A stretch of 34,273 nucleotides of DNA from Okeania sp. SIO2C9. Lineage in GTDB: Bacteria > Cyanobacteriota > Cyanobacteriia > Cyanobacteriales > Microcoleaceae. Each line of letters opens with the position of its first letter. Positions within the stretch are counted from its first letter, which is position 1. The stretch lies in the NCBI RefSeq assembly GCF_010672455.1, contig NZ_JAAHGO010000088.1:1-34273 (forward strand), read 5' to 3'. Below the pieces are notes generated by a model. It was given only the letters and a program-made list of their open reading frames with translations. It did no database searches and was not told the origin of the DNA. Shown one piece after another: positions 1 through 8,675 of the stretch. The translations under genes and the position numbers were made by a program.

Positions 1-1
1 A

Positions 2-124
2 GCTAACTTCGCCTGGCAGCTAAAATCTACCGAACTGTTTCCAAAAGGCATTGTTTCCTACATTGTACCAGATTTAGGACTATTTTTGAGATTTTGGGCA
101 CTCAAAAATCAAGGAAATGGATAG
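2..124 (+). CDS. C-terminal end of a truncated hypothetical protein
   Basis: An open frame enters from the left edge and reads 40 codons to a TAG at 122-124. The peptide is protein-like, with a hydrophobic stretch (GIVSYIVPDLGLFLRFWAL) followed by a polar tail, which could be the last membrane-associated segment of a longer protein. I do not recognise the family. It is too short to exclude chance, although its sense and composition fit a genuine gene end. The rest of the gene lies outside the window. Confidence 0.4.
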   Translation, partial: ANFAWQLKSTELFPKGIVSYIVPDLGLFLRFWALKNQGNG

Positions 125-174
125 GTTTAACAAGGTTTTTGGTTAATAGTTGCGTCTCGAGCAATTTGTCAAGA

Positions 175-560
175 GCATGAATCTATTCTCGAAGCGCAAG
201 ACCATAAGCAAGAACCTCTTCAAAAGCAGGTTCATTCTTGACATACTCCCGACGTTGCGCATAGCGCGACAACGCGGGATTCTTCAGCCATGAAAAAAAT
301 GACCGCTGCGCGCGTGTGAGGTGATGTCCTCCCCCTGTATTGACCTTGATGATAACATGCATACCTCCTAGCTTGTCAAGGGTATAGGAAGGTTTTATTT
401 GTGGAGGTATCCGACTATTGGCCCAGGCTTGACCATCCCTCCGCTCCCCTAATAGCTGCCGCCACCATCCTCCGCCAACGGGAGAGCGTGGGACTTCCCG
501 CCAGTGAAGTTAAATCACAGTCTCTGTTAATATAAATCACTAAAACAGAGAAGTTTAACT
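175..560 (-). mobile_element. IS200/IS605-family remnant: tnpB 3' end and right-end hairpin
   Basis: On the minus strand, 292-236 reads GAATCCC, then a GTTG...CAAC stem-loop, then GGGAGTATGTCAAG. This is the arrangement of many IS200/IS605 right ends in cyanobacteria. Upstream of it (about 530-415, minus) an open segment reads DLTSLAGSPTLSRWRR, resembling the poorly conserved C-terminal tail of cyanobacterial TnpB proteins. No RuvC or zinc-finger part is present, so the element is a degraded 3' end. This block has higher GC than its surroundings, consistent with transfer. The family assignment is from recalled motifs, not a search. Confidence 0.4.
183..362 (-). CDS. doubtful 59-residue ORF overlapping the IS end
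   Basis: A 59-codon frame starts with ATG at 362 and ends with TAG at 183. A perfect Shine-Dalgarno core (AGGAGGT) touches the ATG with no spacer, which is too close for normal initiation. The peptide is basic and aromatic (for example HHLTRAQRSFFSWLKNP) but runs straight through the IS right-end hairpin, so its middle is dictated by that structure. It may be a small cargo protein or a chance frame in GC-rich DNA; I lean to chance. Confidence 0.2.
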   Translation of the reverse strand: MHVIIKVNTGGGHHLTRAQRSFFSWLKNPALSRYAQRREYVKNEPAFEEVLAYGLALRE

Positions 561-600
561 CACTCCTTAACCTCCCCTTAAACACCAAAAAAAACGTCAT

Positions 601-876
601 AAATCACATCAATAACTGAAAAAAAAGATTAATATTAAGAATATAGGGGGTGGAAATAAATAACAATTAATTCTCCCTCTATTAATTTAGAACTGATTCG
701 TCAACTTAGCTATTTGCACAGCATTCTGCATGCAGGAAAACTCTGATATATTGCATCAGGAATTTAGGCTCTAGTCAGCCATAACTGCCAAAAAGCAAAT
801 ATAGCAAGTAATTCAGTTTCATAATATTTACTTGATAAATTAGCTCTTAGTCTCTATAGTAAAAGGATATAAAACC
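601..876. other. spacer, no recognisable feature
   Basis: AT-rich spacer between the IS remnant and the small plus-strand gene. It presumably holds the promoter of that gene, but no convincing hexamer pair was identified. Confidence 0.4.
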
Positions 877-1056
877 ATGCTATTACACGAAAAGAGAACA
901 ACTACTGAAAATCATCCCATTAATTCCGAGTCAGTAGCAAAAAGATTAGAAAATCAAGTAAATTCATCTAAAAAAGAATCAAATAGTCGTTTATATATGA
1001 TTTGGTTAAAAGATGAAAATGGGCATTTAACTGCACATTGGACGACTCAATATTAG
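877..1056 (+). CDS. small conserved-looking hypothetical protein (59 aa)
   Basis: ATG at 877 is preceded by a purine-rich AAAAGG at 861-866, about ten bases upstream, and the frame runs 59 codons to TAG at 1054. The N-terminal two thirds are polar and probably disordered. The C-terminus is compact and aromatic (LYMIWLKDENGHLTAHWTTQ), the kind of short motif that is conserved in small cyanobacterial proteins. No membrane segment or signal peptide is present. Function is unknown. The C-terminal motif and the ribosome-binding site favour a real gene. Confidence 0.5.
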   Translation: MLLHEKRTTTENHPINSESVAKRLENQVNSSKKESNSRLYMIWLKDENGHLTAHWTTQY

Positions 1057-1122
1057 TTGAGAGAATTAGCAAAGAATTTTGATATTGGATTTTACAGCGG
1101 TTTTCATGATTAGTAGACCACA

Positions 1123-1150
1123 GTAGGGACGTTCCATGGAACGTCCCTAC
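1123..1150. repeat. perfect 28-bp palindrome (GTAGGGACG type)
   Basis: The arms GTAGGGACGTTCCA and TGGAACGTCCCTAC are exact reverse complements with no loop, centred at 1136/1137. A half copy (about CCATGCAACGTCCCTAC) recurs near 2755-2772. It lies about 65 bp past the stop of the small gene and could act as a terminator, but it looks like a dispersed palindromic repeat. Confidence 0.8.
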
Positions 1151-1539
1151 AAGATTTTGCTTGTGAAGGTGTGGTTCATCAATTTGAAAAGCGCTGTAAT
1201 GAAAGGATGAAATATACCAATTCACTTTCAAGATATCACAAATAGTTTCCAACTTTAAATGTGAAATAATTTCCTGAAATTACTGCCTAGTAAAACTTTT
1301 GAGTCGATCAAATCTTACTTTTAAATGCATGATATCAAATCCGTTTAATTGGACATAAAAAAAATCTTCAATCGTCATAACTACGCTCATCTTTGTAATT
1401 CTTTCTTCTCCTGAATCCTGACTCCTGACTCCTCCTAACTTAACCATTCTATGGTTGTTTAACCGGATTTGATATGACTTTTGGGTAGTCCTGCATGGTA
1501 ATGGTGAAGATATATCTTTTTTAATTTCTCCCGCACTCC

Positions 1540-1575
1540 CCATCCCCCCATCTCCCCATCTCCCCATCTCCCCAC
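1540..1575. repeat. short tandem repeat, CCCCATCT units
   Basis: Tandem 8-bp units of the CCCCATCT type. Similar short runs occur at about 1421-1436 (TGACTCC) and 2949-2983 (CTCCTGT). They match the short tandemly repeated repetitive sequences common in filamentous cyanobacteria. Confidence 0.7.
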
Positions 1576-1639
1576 ACACTCTCTACCATTACTATGCACC
1601 ACCACCGACTTTTGAATGAACGAATTCCGTGAAACGGTA

Positions 1640-1915
1640 TTACTGAAAAATAAAGGTATAAAGCCTCTCCATTCATGGATAAAAAGCGGTCGAGGGATGG
1701 CGAGGTCTCCTCGCCATATCCAATCGACCAAGAGAAGAAAACAAAATCCTTTTAGTCAATTCTTCTATTACAGAAGAGTTCAAGAATTAAGAATTTAGAA
1801 TGCGCGAATTTAGAATTACCTCTTCTTTTCAAGGAGAGGATTGACAAAGAGATGAAAATTTTTATTTATTATCCCCTTAAAAGGGGAGGCTTTAAACCAC
1901 AATATTTCGGTAAAG
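1640..1915. repeat. composite dispersed repeat, copy 1
   Basis: It contains a 9-bp stem hairpin (ATGGCGAGG, TCT loop, CCTCGCCAT) at 1697-1717 beside AATCGACCAAGAGAA, then ACCTCTTCTTTTCAAGGAGAGG and a TTATTATCCCCTTAAAAGGGG block ending TTTCGGTAAA. The same modules recur at about 30930-31120, with the hairpin block inverted relative to the rest, and partly at 26380-26465. No gene is supported here. Confidence 0.65.
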
Positions 1916-1920
1916 TTTTC

Positions 1921-2529
1921 TTAAGTAGGAGCGATAGAACTCCGTTCCCCTCTTTTAAAGAATTTAATCCCATTCCAAATCAACAAACTGTGGATAAAAG
2001 TTAGAGCGATCGCCCAGACTATATTCTTAACAAAAATCCTCCCCAAAATAGCTACTGTTAAACCATGTCCGTCTCCCACCATTAATGTAGCAGTCAGTAA
2101 TATTATTCCTTCAAACAAGACATATCCTATAACTAAACTAGCAGTCAACCATAAATAATACCTCCAGATTTTCTGCTCAATAAATTTAGGCTTAATACTA
2201 GCTACAATTGTTACTAATAATGTTCCCAAACCCATCACAACTCCCCAAGTAAAAGACTCTAAAGTCTGGGGATATTGACGGAGAGTAAAACCATATAATT
2301 GATTAACTAACCAAATTATTATTGAGGAAATTATCGCCTGTTTTCTATTAAGTGTCACCCCACTAATAGCAGCAAAACCTACTAAGGGAACGTGAGGATA
2401 AATAATACTACTAGCACTGCCAATAGTAATTAACAAAAATTGCCACAGACGAGAATGAGACATTGCTTTTTCAGCATGACTCCAAACATTATAATTTTCC
2501 TGCGAATCAACTGTAATTTTATTATTCAT
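1921..2529 (-). CDS. multi-pass membrane protein, possible cobalt/cobalamin-locus transporter component
   Basis: A 202-residue integral membrane protein with a short polar N-terminus (about 30 residues) and five or six hydrophobic spans, roughly residues 30-50, 51-60, 67-86, 92-112, 123-148 and 166-190. A short basic tail follows. No ATPase or classical transporter motif is visible. Size and layout resemble small substrate-binding membrane components, and the IWLVNQLYGF region resembles, from memory, membrane proteins found beside B12/cobalt genes. It is the last gene of a same-strand series: the ferredoxin-domain gene ends 486 bp upstream and the cobalamin riboswitch lies further up. A role in metal or cobalamin uptake is inferred from context only. 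The 486-bp gap, full of repeats, argues against simple co-transcription. Confidence 0.65.
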   Translation of the reverse strand: MNNKITVDSQENYNVWSHAEKAMSHSRLWQFLLITIGSASSIIYPHVPLVGFAAISGVTLNRKQAIISSIIIWLVNQLYGFTLRQYPQTLESFTWGVVMGLGTLLVTIVASIKPKFIEQKIWRYYLWLTASLVIGYVLFEGIILLTATLMVGDGHGLTVAILGRIFVKNIVWAIALTFIHSLLIWNGIKFFKRGERSSIAPT

Positions 2530-3014
<485 letters not shown>

Positions 3015-3881
3015 CTACTTAGGATATAAATTTTTAGATAACTTCACCCCTCCTAATAAATGCTCTTTAACAATACTTTCAGCCAGATCAGGAGTAACGC
3101 GAGTGTACCAAGTTCGGTCTCCAGAATAAAAGACCACCGGACCCATTTTGCAAACTTCCAAACATCCAGAAGTAATCACATCTATATCTAATTCTGATGT
3201 TTTTACCGCAGTTTGTAAAGCCTCAAAAATTGGCTGCCACTTCCGAGAGGGATAACAACGACTCGACCGACAAACAGACAAATAAGGTCGTTTTAAAGGA
3301 TTACTATTAAAAGGAATTGGACGAGTTCCTAAAACATAAATTTCTCGTAATTCCTGATAAAGTGCAAGTTTGGAAAACTCGGCTTTTTTCTCCGGCAAAT
3401 AATCTTCATCTTCCCCTAAAAATGGATTGGGCAAAAATATTGTCATTAACTTTTCTGCCGCTCCATTCCAGAACTGAATCCCCCAACTTTTTGCCACTCC
3501 TTCAGGGTTTAAGCGACGATACAATGCTGCCCGACTTAAAAGACGTTTTTCTCTTAATTCTATTGGTGTCGTACAGTGAGGTCCCCCTAAATTTTTTTCT
3601 AAGCATAAATGAAGATGCCAAGCAGGAGTTGCTACGGTCAAATAACCATCATAAATTAAGCAAAGTTTTGGAGGTTCAGTGAATTCTAATTCTAGTACTC
3701 CACCTTCAACAACATGACCTATTTGAACTTGCTGCCACTGTTGCTGAATTAATGTATATAATAGAGGACCAGTAACATCTATTGTAGTAGGAAAATCTTC
3801 ATATTCTATCGTTCCACCTTGAGGAGTCTTTTCCGATACCGTGTGTTTTAATGGTGTCACCCATTGATTAAATTCACTCAT
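3015..3881 (-). CDS. Cys/His-rich protein with C-terminal 2Fe-2S thioredoxin-like ferredoxin domain
   Basis: 288 residues in two parts. The C-terminal part (about 198-275) has the thioredoxin-like 2Fe-2S ferredoxin pattern, with ligands C204, C209, C240 and C244 in CRSSRC and SGCLEVCKMGP. Proteins of this type occur in cobalamin gene clusters. The N-terminal part (about 30-155) carries a dense potential metal site, HLHLCLEKNLGGPHC (H89, H91, C93, H102, C103), followed by a conserved-looking SWGIQFWNGAAEKLMTIFLPNP stretch. There is no signal peptide, so it is cytosolic. A role in metal handling or electron transfer for cobalt/cobalamin metabolism is inferred. In support, the remnant of a riboswitch-controlled surface protein lies just upstream (4041-4100) and a membrane protein lies downstream. 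The ferredoxin fold assignment is good; the N-terminal function is unknown. Confidence 0.8.
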   Translation of the reverse strand: MSEFNQWVTPLKHTVSEKTPQGGTIEYEDFPTTIDVTGPLLYTLIQQQWQQVQIGHVVEGGVLELEFTEPPKLCLIYDGYLTVATPAWHLHLCLEKNLGGPHCTTPIELREKRLLSRAALYRRLNPEGVAKSWGIQFWNGAAEKLMTIFLPNPFLGEDEDYLPEKKAEFSKLALYQELREIYVLGTRPIPFNSNPLKRPYLSVCRSSRCYPSRKWQPIFEALQTAVKTSELDIDVITSGCLEVCKMGPVVFYSGDRTWYTRVTPDLAESIVKEHLLGGVKLSKNLYPK

Positions 3882-4040
3882 TTTAGTTATCCAGATTTAA
3901 AGTTTGTTTATCAACAAAATACCTCAAAAGTAGGAGGTTTGGTCTCCAAACCCTTGCAAAAGACCAGCTATATTTTAGTCAATACTATTTAATTATACTT
4001 GTTGATTCTTAGTCCTCTATTCCCTACTCCCTTCCACTGA

Positions 4041-4100
4041 CTAAATAACATTAATTACTCCGATCGCTTGTAAATCAAAAACAGCAGAAGTCGCAACTGA
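4041..4100 (-). pseudogene. remnant C-terminus of a paralogue of the RTX/cobalamin-regulated protein
   Basis: The minus strand reads [19 protein letters not shown] and then TAG at 4041. The protein at 6280-7623 ends [18 protein letters not shown] and then a stop, so 16 of 18 terminal residues from ATS onward are identical or similar and the stop position is the same. Upstream the frame closes at once (TGA), and I saw no further match. This is therefore the last surviving piece of a second copy. It lies 160 bp upstream of the ferredoxin-domain gene on the same strand. Confidence 0.75.
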
Positions 4101-4264
4101 AGATCATGCCTTCGGTTGCTTCAACCACTGTGGTCTATTTAGCAATGAGAAGAAAATAAAACCGGATAAAATTAATTACGCTCAAGAGGTTTATGTGGCA
4201 GAAAGCAAAATTTCCCGGTCTTATTTAATTTTCATTCCTTACCTGAAAATTGCTGTAATTAATT

Positions 4265-4465
4265 CGTAAGCATTCAGCCGTCAGCAATCAGCTATCAGCT
4301 ATTGCATTTAGTTGATGAGAAAAGCTTTATTAATTCTCTTACTAAAAAAGTTAGCTCTCTTACCTTTAAAGTCTATATTAATTTAAATACTTTCCTTGAG
4401 CAGAGAGTCTTGTTGCTGACAGCTGACAGCTAATAGCTGTTTGGGCAGCATTCCGCAGGAAATGC
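4265..4465. repeat. dispersed repeat with CAGCTATCAGCTATT-type inverted ends
   Basis: The left part (AGCAATCAGCTATCAGCTAT) and right part (CTGACAGCTGACAGCTAATA) are roughly inverted copies flanking an AT-rich core, and the right part includes GCATTCCGCAGGAAATGC. Related pieces occur at about 5330-5350 and 26624-26690 (next to GCATCCCGCAGGGAAGTGC). It looks like an interspersed repeat; no gene is seen. Confidence 0.4.
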
Positions 4466-4470
4466 TTATA

Positions 4471-5178
4471 TTAATTAACAACTTGACAATATTCTTCATA
4501 CACGCCATCAAGTAGTAAATTTAAGGCGTCTACTGCTGTTGCTGCTGCTGTTAATGCTTCCTGTTTTTGAGCATCAGTTTCACAGAGTTTTACTAATGCT
4601 TCTCGCGTAACTTGGCTGTGAATTTCATCGGCTTTTTCATGTACTTTAAAAAATGCCAAGGCTGCTTCAGAATTAATGCCGTAAAATTCTTTCAAACCAG
4701 TAATTTTAGTAGTAGCTACTTCGGGAATTTGGGATTCATAAGCATAGAGAGCAGCTAAACCTTTTGCTGGATTTTTACTGCGGGATAACTGCTGCAAAAG
4801 CTTCACAGATTCCTGAGTTTTTGCTAGGTGTTGGCGCTCTTTAACTGCTTCTCTTTTTACACCCAAACCTTCAGCAAAACGTAACCATAATTCAGGGTGA
4901 TTTGTCGCTCCCATTTCTTCTTCCATGAGGTTTTCTAGGAGCATTTTTCGTATTTCTAAGTCGTCACAAGCTGCGTGAGTAGCACTAATATAAGTAGGGA
5001 AATAATGAACTTGTAGATAATATTCTTGAGCGTATTCTTGCAACATTTCTAAAGATAATTTTCCTTCATTCCACATTTGATAGAATTGGTGCTTAAGTAA
5101 ATGTTTTTTTTCAATAATTTCGTCTAATTGAACAAGAAACTCTTGATCGGTCATTTTTGTATTTTCAATTAACATCAT
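4471..5178 (-). CDS. CADD-type para-aminobenzoate synthase (TenA/PqqC-like fold)
   Basis: 235 residues, all-helical, resembling Chlamydia CADD, a haem-oxygenase-fold di-metal enzyme that makes the folate precursor pABA, apparently from its own tyrosine. The residues I recall for the chlamydial enzyme all appear with a constant +6 offset: metal ligands E87, H94, E148, H180, D184 and H187, the sacrificed tyrosine Y33 and the lysine K158. They lie in LMEEEMGATNHPELW, YAYESQIPEVATTK and FFKVHEKADEIHS. It should replace PabA/PabB/PabC in supplying pABA. The start at 5178 is assumed; an internal ATG (Met9) gives a length closer to the family and neither has a clear ribosome-binding site. It stands alone on the minus strand, with 355 bp of AT-rich DNA upstream. 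Confidence 0.85.
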   Translation of the reverse strand: MMLIENTKMTDQEFLVQLDEIIEKKHLLKHQFYQMWNEGKLSLEMLQEYAQEYYLQVHYFPTYISATHAACDDLEIRKMLLENLMEEEMGATNHPELWLRFAEGLGVKREAVKERQHLAKTQESVKLLQQLSRSKNPAKGLAALYAYESQIPEVATTKITGLKEFYGINSEAALAFFKVHEKADEIHSQVTREALVKLCETDAQKQEALTAAATAVDALNLLLDGVYEEYCQVVN

Positions 5179-5533
5179 TGTTCGGCAAATGTAAGAATAT
5201 TTACATATAATATCATAGTTTTTTTTATTGTCAATATGTGAATAGATTTTATCGAAATAAACTGTTAATAAAGAATCATTTTTTATTCGACAAAATATTT
5301 TTATTAATGGTATAAATAGAAAAACAAATAACTTGTAAGTATTCAGCTTTTGCCAGAATAAATTAATGACTAAGGTTAGCTGAATAAATTTTTTTAGAAG
5401 TTTTAATTCTCCTTGGATACTAATTGATATTTTGAGTTGATAATAAGCTAATAATTCATAGCTGAAGTGCTGACGTATGAACGCTTACTATAACTTTTTT
5501 ATGTAAAATAAAGATATAAGAAATCACCAAATT
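5179..5533. other. AT-rich spacer, no gene seen
   Basis: Very AT-rich DNA upstream of the CADD-type gene, which must contain its promoter. A piece of the GTAAGTATTCAGCT interspersed repeat lies at about 5335-5350. No convincing promoter hexamers or coding frame were found. Confidence 0.4.
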
Positions 5534-5992
5534 TTAAATCTGATGATTATTTTGATATTCAGAGGAATATTGAGATGGAAATTCATCCCAACTTTTGATT
5601 ACTTGTTGGTAACAATCAGGCGGACTAATCGGTAAATTAGTAAGATAAAAGAAAGTAACATTACTGCCAGATTCTAACATGAAAACTACATCCTTTTGAG
5701 GATTGTAATTATCAACAGCCTCCAGAATATGATCATTCATAAAATGTCTTTTAAGGAGGACAGTATCGGGTGCTTTTAACCAGGCATTGAGAAGAGGTGC
5801 AAGATTATTACGAGGCACAAAATGTACTTTAAATGTTTCTCCAGTTGCACCAATAATAGGTGAATTTGTACTGCAAATAATTAGACCCCGTTGGCCACTT
5901 AAATAACCTTGCCAAGCATTATATCCTATAGAGATTAAATTAGTAGCAATAAACTCTTGCTGCCAATTATGTAAATAATTTTCTTGCTCCAT
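5534..5992 (-). CDS. hypothetical protein (152 aa)
   Basis: A soluble-looking protein without signal peptide or membrane span. Its composition is normal for a real gene: aromatic N-terminus (MEQENYLHNWQQEFIATNL), alternating hydrophobic segments such as RGLIICST, FKVHFVPR and KDVVFMLESGSNVTFFYL, and a polar Q/S/N-rich tail after about residue 130. The order of strands and helices suggests a compact alpha/beta domain of about 120 residues. I do not recognise the family. It lies between the riboswitch-controlled RTX gene (287 bp upstream) and the CADD-type gene on the same strand. The upstream gap contains a GGGCATCTTGCCC repeat, so co-transcription is uncertain. Confidence 0.65.
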   Translation of the reverse strand: MEQENYLHNWQQEFIATNLISIGYNAWQGYLSGQRGLIICSTNSPIIGATGETFKVHFVPRNNLAPLLNAWLKAPDTVLLKRHFMNDHILEAVDNYNPQKDVVFMLESGSNVTFFYLTNLPISPPDCYQQVIKSWDEFPSQYSSEYQNNHQI

Positions 5993-6194
5993 TTGCTTTA
6001 ATAACCTATATAATTAAACTACTTATACAAATTTGAGAAATATTTGCTACAAATATGAACTGTTTCTAGTAGTCAATAGTCACTATTCACTATAAATAGT
6101 TATTATTCCTATTTTTGACCTTTAAACAATTCAAATAGAAATTACGTCAGCATCGTATATGAAGTACAGATATTCAGAATTAAATGCTTTGAGT

Positions 6195-6211
6195 GCGGGC
6201 ATCTTGCCCGC
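6195..6211. repeat. short REP-like palindrome GCGGGCATCTTGCCCGC
   Basis: A 7-bp stem (GCGGGCA/TGCCCGC) with a 3-base loop. The same core occurs inverted at 12133-12147, after tnpB. It lies between two minus-strand genes and could attenuate transcription, but it is a recognisable dispersed repeat. Confidence 0.6.
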
Positions 6212-6279
6212 GACGGGTGTACCTCATCAAAGTGGAATCTGCTGTAAATTCCCTCATTTTAATTCTCCAGATTTAGTGA

Positions 6280-7623
6280 TTAAATAACGTTAATCACTCC
6301 GATCGCTTCCAAATCAAAACCACCAGAAGTCGCAGTTGGTGGTGCCGTTGTCCAAGGGTCAAAAATGGGGTCTCCTGTAGCATCTAAAAAGCTACCATTA
6401 CCAGGAATATCTACAATACGAACAAACCGAATAGCATTAATATCTACCGCACCGGATGTCACTAACGGGTCGTTAACTAAGTCATCTAAGTCAAAAGGAG
6501 TTCCCCAGGAACTACCAAAAAATTCTCCCTCAAACTCAGAAGCGTTATTAACGTGTTTGCCAGCTAAATTATAAACTTGTGTGGGGTCGATGACATCAAA
6601 ACTACCTAATGGTTGCTCTGTCAAAGAGTCGCTAGGAAAACGAGCAAAGTTTACCCCATCACTGGAAACTTCAACGAATGCTAGTTCGGCAAAAATACCG
6701 CCAAGGTTATTAAAACCATTTTCAAATACTGCAAAGTCTGCTCCTGCACCATTACTAATACCAGAGTCAAAGGTTAAAGTAATCTCTCCTGGTGGTACTC
6801 CTGCGTCTATTTGTTCTTGAGTTAGATCCCCCAGTGAAGCAATATCAATAAAATTATCTGTTCTAGCAGTAGGTCCTAATGTTAGTTCAGGAGTTTGGAA
6901 TCTTTCATCGACTCCTGGTGCAGGGGAATAATTTTGAAATCCTGTCGCCCATGCTGTAAAGGTTGGATTAACAATACTGTCCGGTCTGATTAACCCTTCA
7001 CCCTCAGAACTAATAAAACCAGGGATGGCAGAATCTATTTTTCCTGGGTCTTGGGTGGAACTGGAATAAGGTCCTAGTTGCTGGACAAATGTTCTAAATT
7101 GGTCTTCGGTAAGTTCGCTGCTGTTAACACCTGAGAGGATGGCTAAAAATTCTCCTGTGACTGTATCTTGGATAATGGTGCTGTCAGCTAGTTCATTACT
7201 ACCTTGAAAAATATTGAGTTCTTCAAAAGTTATTCCTCCTAATAAACCAATGGCATCTTGTTCTAGATTAAAGTCAGTAATTAAGTCTGCTTGGTTAATA
7301 TCTTGGTCTCCCGTTGGTGGTTGATTTTGTCGCTGAAGAACAAAATTATCGAAACCCTCTCCCCCAGTTAAGGTGTCTGTACCTACATCGCCATAAATAT
7401 TGTCGCTGCCAAGGTCTCCAGAGAGATTATCGTTCCCTTTACCACCCCGCAGCGTGTCGTTACCTGCATTTCCGTCGAGAATATCGTTGCCTTGGTTGCC
7501 ACTAATTAAGTCTCCACTTTCCAGACCATTAATTGTGTCATCTCCTGCTAAACCAAATATTTCATCTGCATCTGAACTACCTGTGAGGAGTTCACTATTT
7601 TCTGTTCCTATTATTGTTGTCAT
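6280..7623 (-). CDS. RTX-repeat extracellular protein downstream of a cobalamin riboswitch
   Basis: 447 residues. Residues about 24-94 are RTX nonapeptides of the GGxGxDxLx type ([44 protein letters not shown]) that bind calcium in type I secreted proteins. A linker follows, and residues about 200-447 form a beta-rich domain with [41 protein letters not shown] and [11 protein letters not shown], ending [12 protein letters not shown]. This domain resembles extracellular proteins near B12 uptake genes in other phyla. There is no N-terminal signal peptide, fitting type I secretion. A cobalamin riboswitch lies 465 bp upstream on the same strand, so extracellular capture of cobalamin or cobalt is a reasonable inference. 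A decayed copy of the C-terminus is at 4041-4100. No clear Shine-Dalgarno; ATG is preceded by AAAGAAATAAA. Confidence 0.85.
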   Translation of the reverse strand: MTTIIGTENSELLTGSSDADEIFGLAGDDTINGLESGDLISGNQGNDILDGNAGNDTLRGGKGNDNLSGDLGSDNIYGDVGTDTLTGGEGFDNFVLQRQNQPPTGDQDINQADLITDFNLEQDAIGLLGGITFEELNIFQGSNELADSTIIQDTVTGEFLAILSGVNSSELTEDQFRTFVQQLGPYSSSTQDPGKIDSAIPGFISSEGEGLIRPDSIVNPTFTAWATGFQNYSPAPGVDERFQTPELTLGPTARTDNFIDIASLGDLTQEQIDAGVPPGEITLTFDSGISNGAGADFAVFENGFNNLGGIFAELAFVEVSSDGVNFARFPSDSLTEQPLGSFDVIDPTQVYNLAGKHVNNASEFEGEFFGSSWGTPFDLDDLVNDPLVTSGAVDINAIRFVRIVDIPGNGSFLDATGDPIFDPWTTAPPTATSGGFDLEAIGVINVI

Positions 7624-8087
7624 TTTATTTCTTTTTAAATTTATGCAAGACTTTCTGTCGCAACTTTTTTGCTAATACCAAAGCAGTTGCGATCGCTATT
7701 AATCCCACCGTTAACTATCGCTCTTATTACTTATTTTTATGTTTTTAACAGTAGATTCAGAAGCACTTTTTGTACTTTTTGTCAACTTTCTAGCTATTAT
7801 TTTTTTCTTATTAATTGAATAGGGCAAAAGGGAAAATTGCACAGAGGAGATTCCCACCCCAAGCAATTTTAAGTGCGGTGATTATGGTGGGGTATTAAAT
7901 CCACAAAAGAAAAGATAACTGCTAATTTACTTCTTTTTAAGTAGTAGCTGTTTCCCAGAGTTTGGTTTAAATAAGCTCTGTCTAAATATCTGTAGCGAAA
8001 GGTTCTTATTTAGAGCTAATTCCCTTTTTGTCAATACTATATTAGTCATCATCCATACCTCGCAGATGTTTGATAAAGTTACTATTC
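7624..8087 (-). other. long leader between riboswitch and RTX gene
   Basis: This 464-base stretch separates the cobalamin aptamer from the start codon. It contains a possible long-range stem (CCCACC near 7855 with GGTGGG near 7889) and T-rich runs. No open frame of useful length was found: an ATG just after the aptamer reads only four codons. Either the leader is long or an original first gene has decayed away. Confidence 0.4.
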
Positions 8088-8207
8088 AATCGGCGGGCAT
8101 TCTGACTGAGAGATAATCAAGTATCTCATCACAGTTGCGGGACAGCGACGGATTTACACCGAACTTTCCCCGTTTCCTCTAACGGATGGCCTCCATTAGA
8201 ACCGATT
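8088..8207 (-). promoter_or_regulatory. cobalamin riboswitch
   Basis: The minus strand carries the B12-box signature GGTGTAAATCCGTCGCTGTC (8160-8141) followed by CCGCAACTGTGATGAG and, near the 3' end, GTCAGAATGCCCGCC (8106-8092). Closing stem P1 is AATCGG (8207-8202) with CCGATT (8093-8088). The element is compact, about 120 nt. High cobalamin would be expected to reduce expression of the downstream minus-strand gene. The expression platform was not identified with confidence. Confidence 0.9.
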
Positions 8208-8280
8208 AGTTATAATTTATAATATTAAAACACAACTACTTAATTAATGCAATACTCTTACAAAATTTTTTTTTGCTAAC

Positions 8281-8674
8281 TAGGGTTTGCTGAATTAAAG
8301 TTAAAAGTCAGGTAGCTTACGGTAATGGAGCTTTTTGTATTCAATTTATCTCCTAAGTTATTGGCTCTTATTTACCTCAAAATACTGAATTTTTCTGCTG
8401 AAATTCAAGAAAATTTCTTCACATAAAATGGCCGAAACAATTGCCTGTTATATAGAATCCGAATTATTACTATACCCAAGTCATTGCGACTGGAACGAAG
8501 TGGAAGGTTTGCGTAGCATTCCGTAAGGAAAGCAATCTCCTAAACCTCTGAGATTGCTTCCTATCGTCGCAATGACGACTGTGCAATCGGATTCTATATT
8601 ACCCATCTCCGCGTCCCCGTGTCTCCGCGTCTCCATGTCCTACCCCCACCAACTAATTTTTTCAGCAAACCCTA
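8281..8674. mobile_element. MITE-like element with TAGGGTTTGCTGAA termini
   Basis: TAGGGTTTGCTGAA at 8281-8294 and its exact complement TTCAGCAAACCCTA at 8661-8674 bound a 394-bp segment with no transposase. The flanking bases are partly symmetrical (CTAAC / CTAG). The right end stops one base before the stop codon of the propeller gene at 8676. A second repeat (8451-8598) is nested inside. Confidence 0.6.
8451..8598. repeat. nested palindromic repeat with TATAGAATCCGA ends
   Basis: Outer arms TATAGAATCCGA (8451-8462) and TCGGATTCTATA (8587-8598). Inner arms GTCATTGCGA (8480-8489) and TCGCAATGAC (8567-8576), and AGCAATCTC (8531-8539) and GAGATTGCT (8550-8558). The inner part matches the widespread GTCATTGCGA...AGCAATCTC type of bacterial palindromic repeat, here placed inside a second inverted repeat. 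Confidence 0.7.
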
Positions 8675-8675
8675 A

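Noticed and set aside
1280-1798. several 60-99 residue frames
   Set aside because: They run through CCCCATCT and hairpin repeats; the encoded peptides are Gly/Met/Trp-rich artefacts of the repeats.
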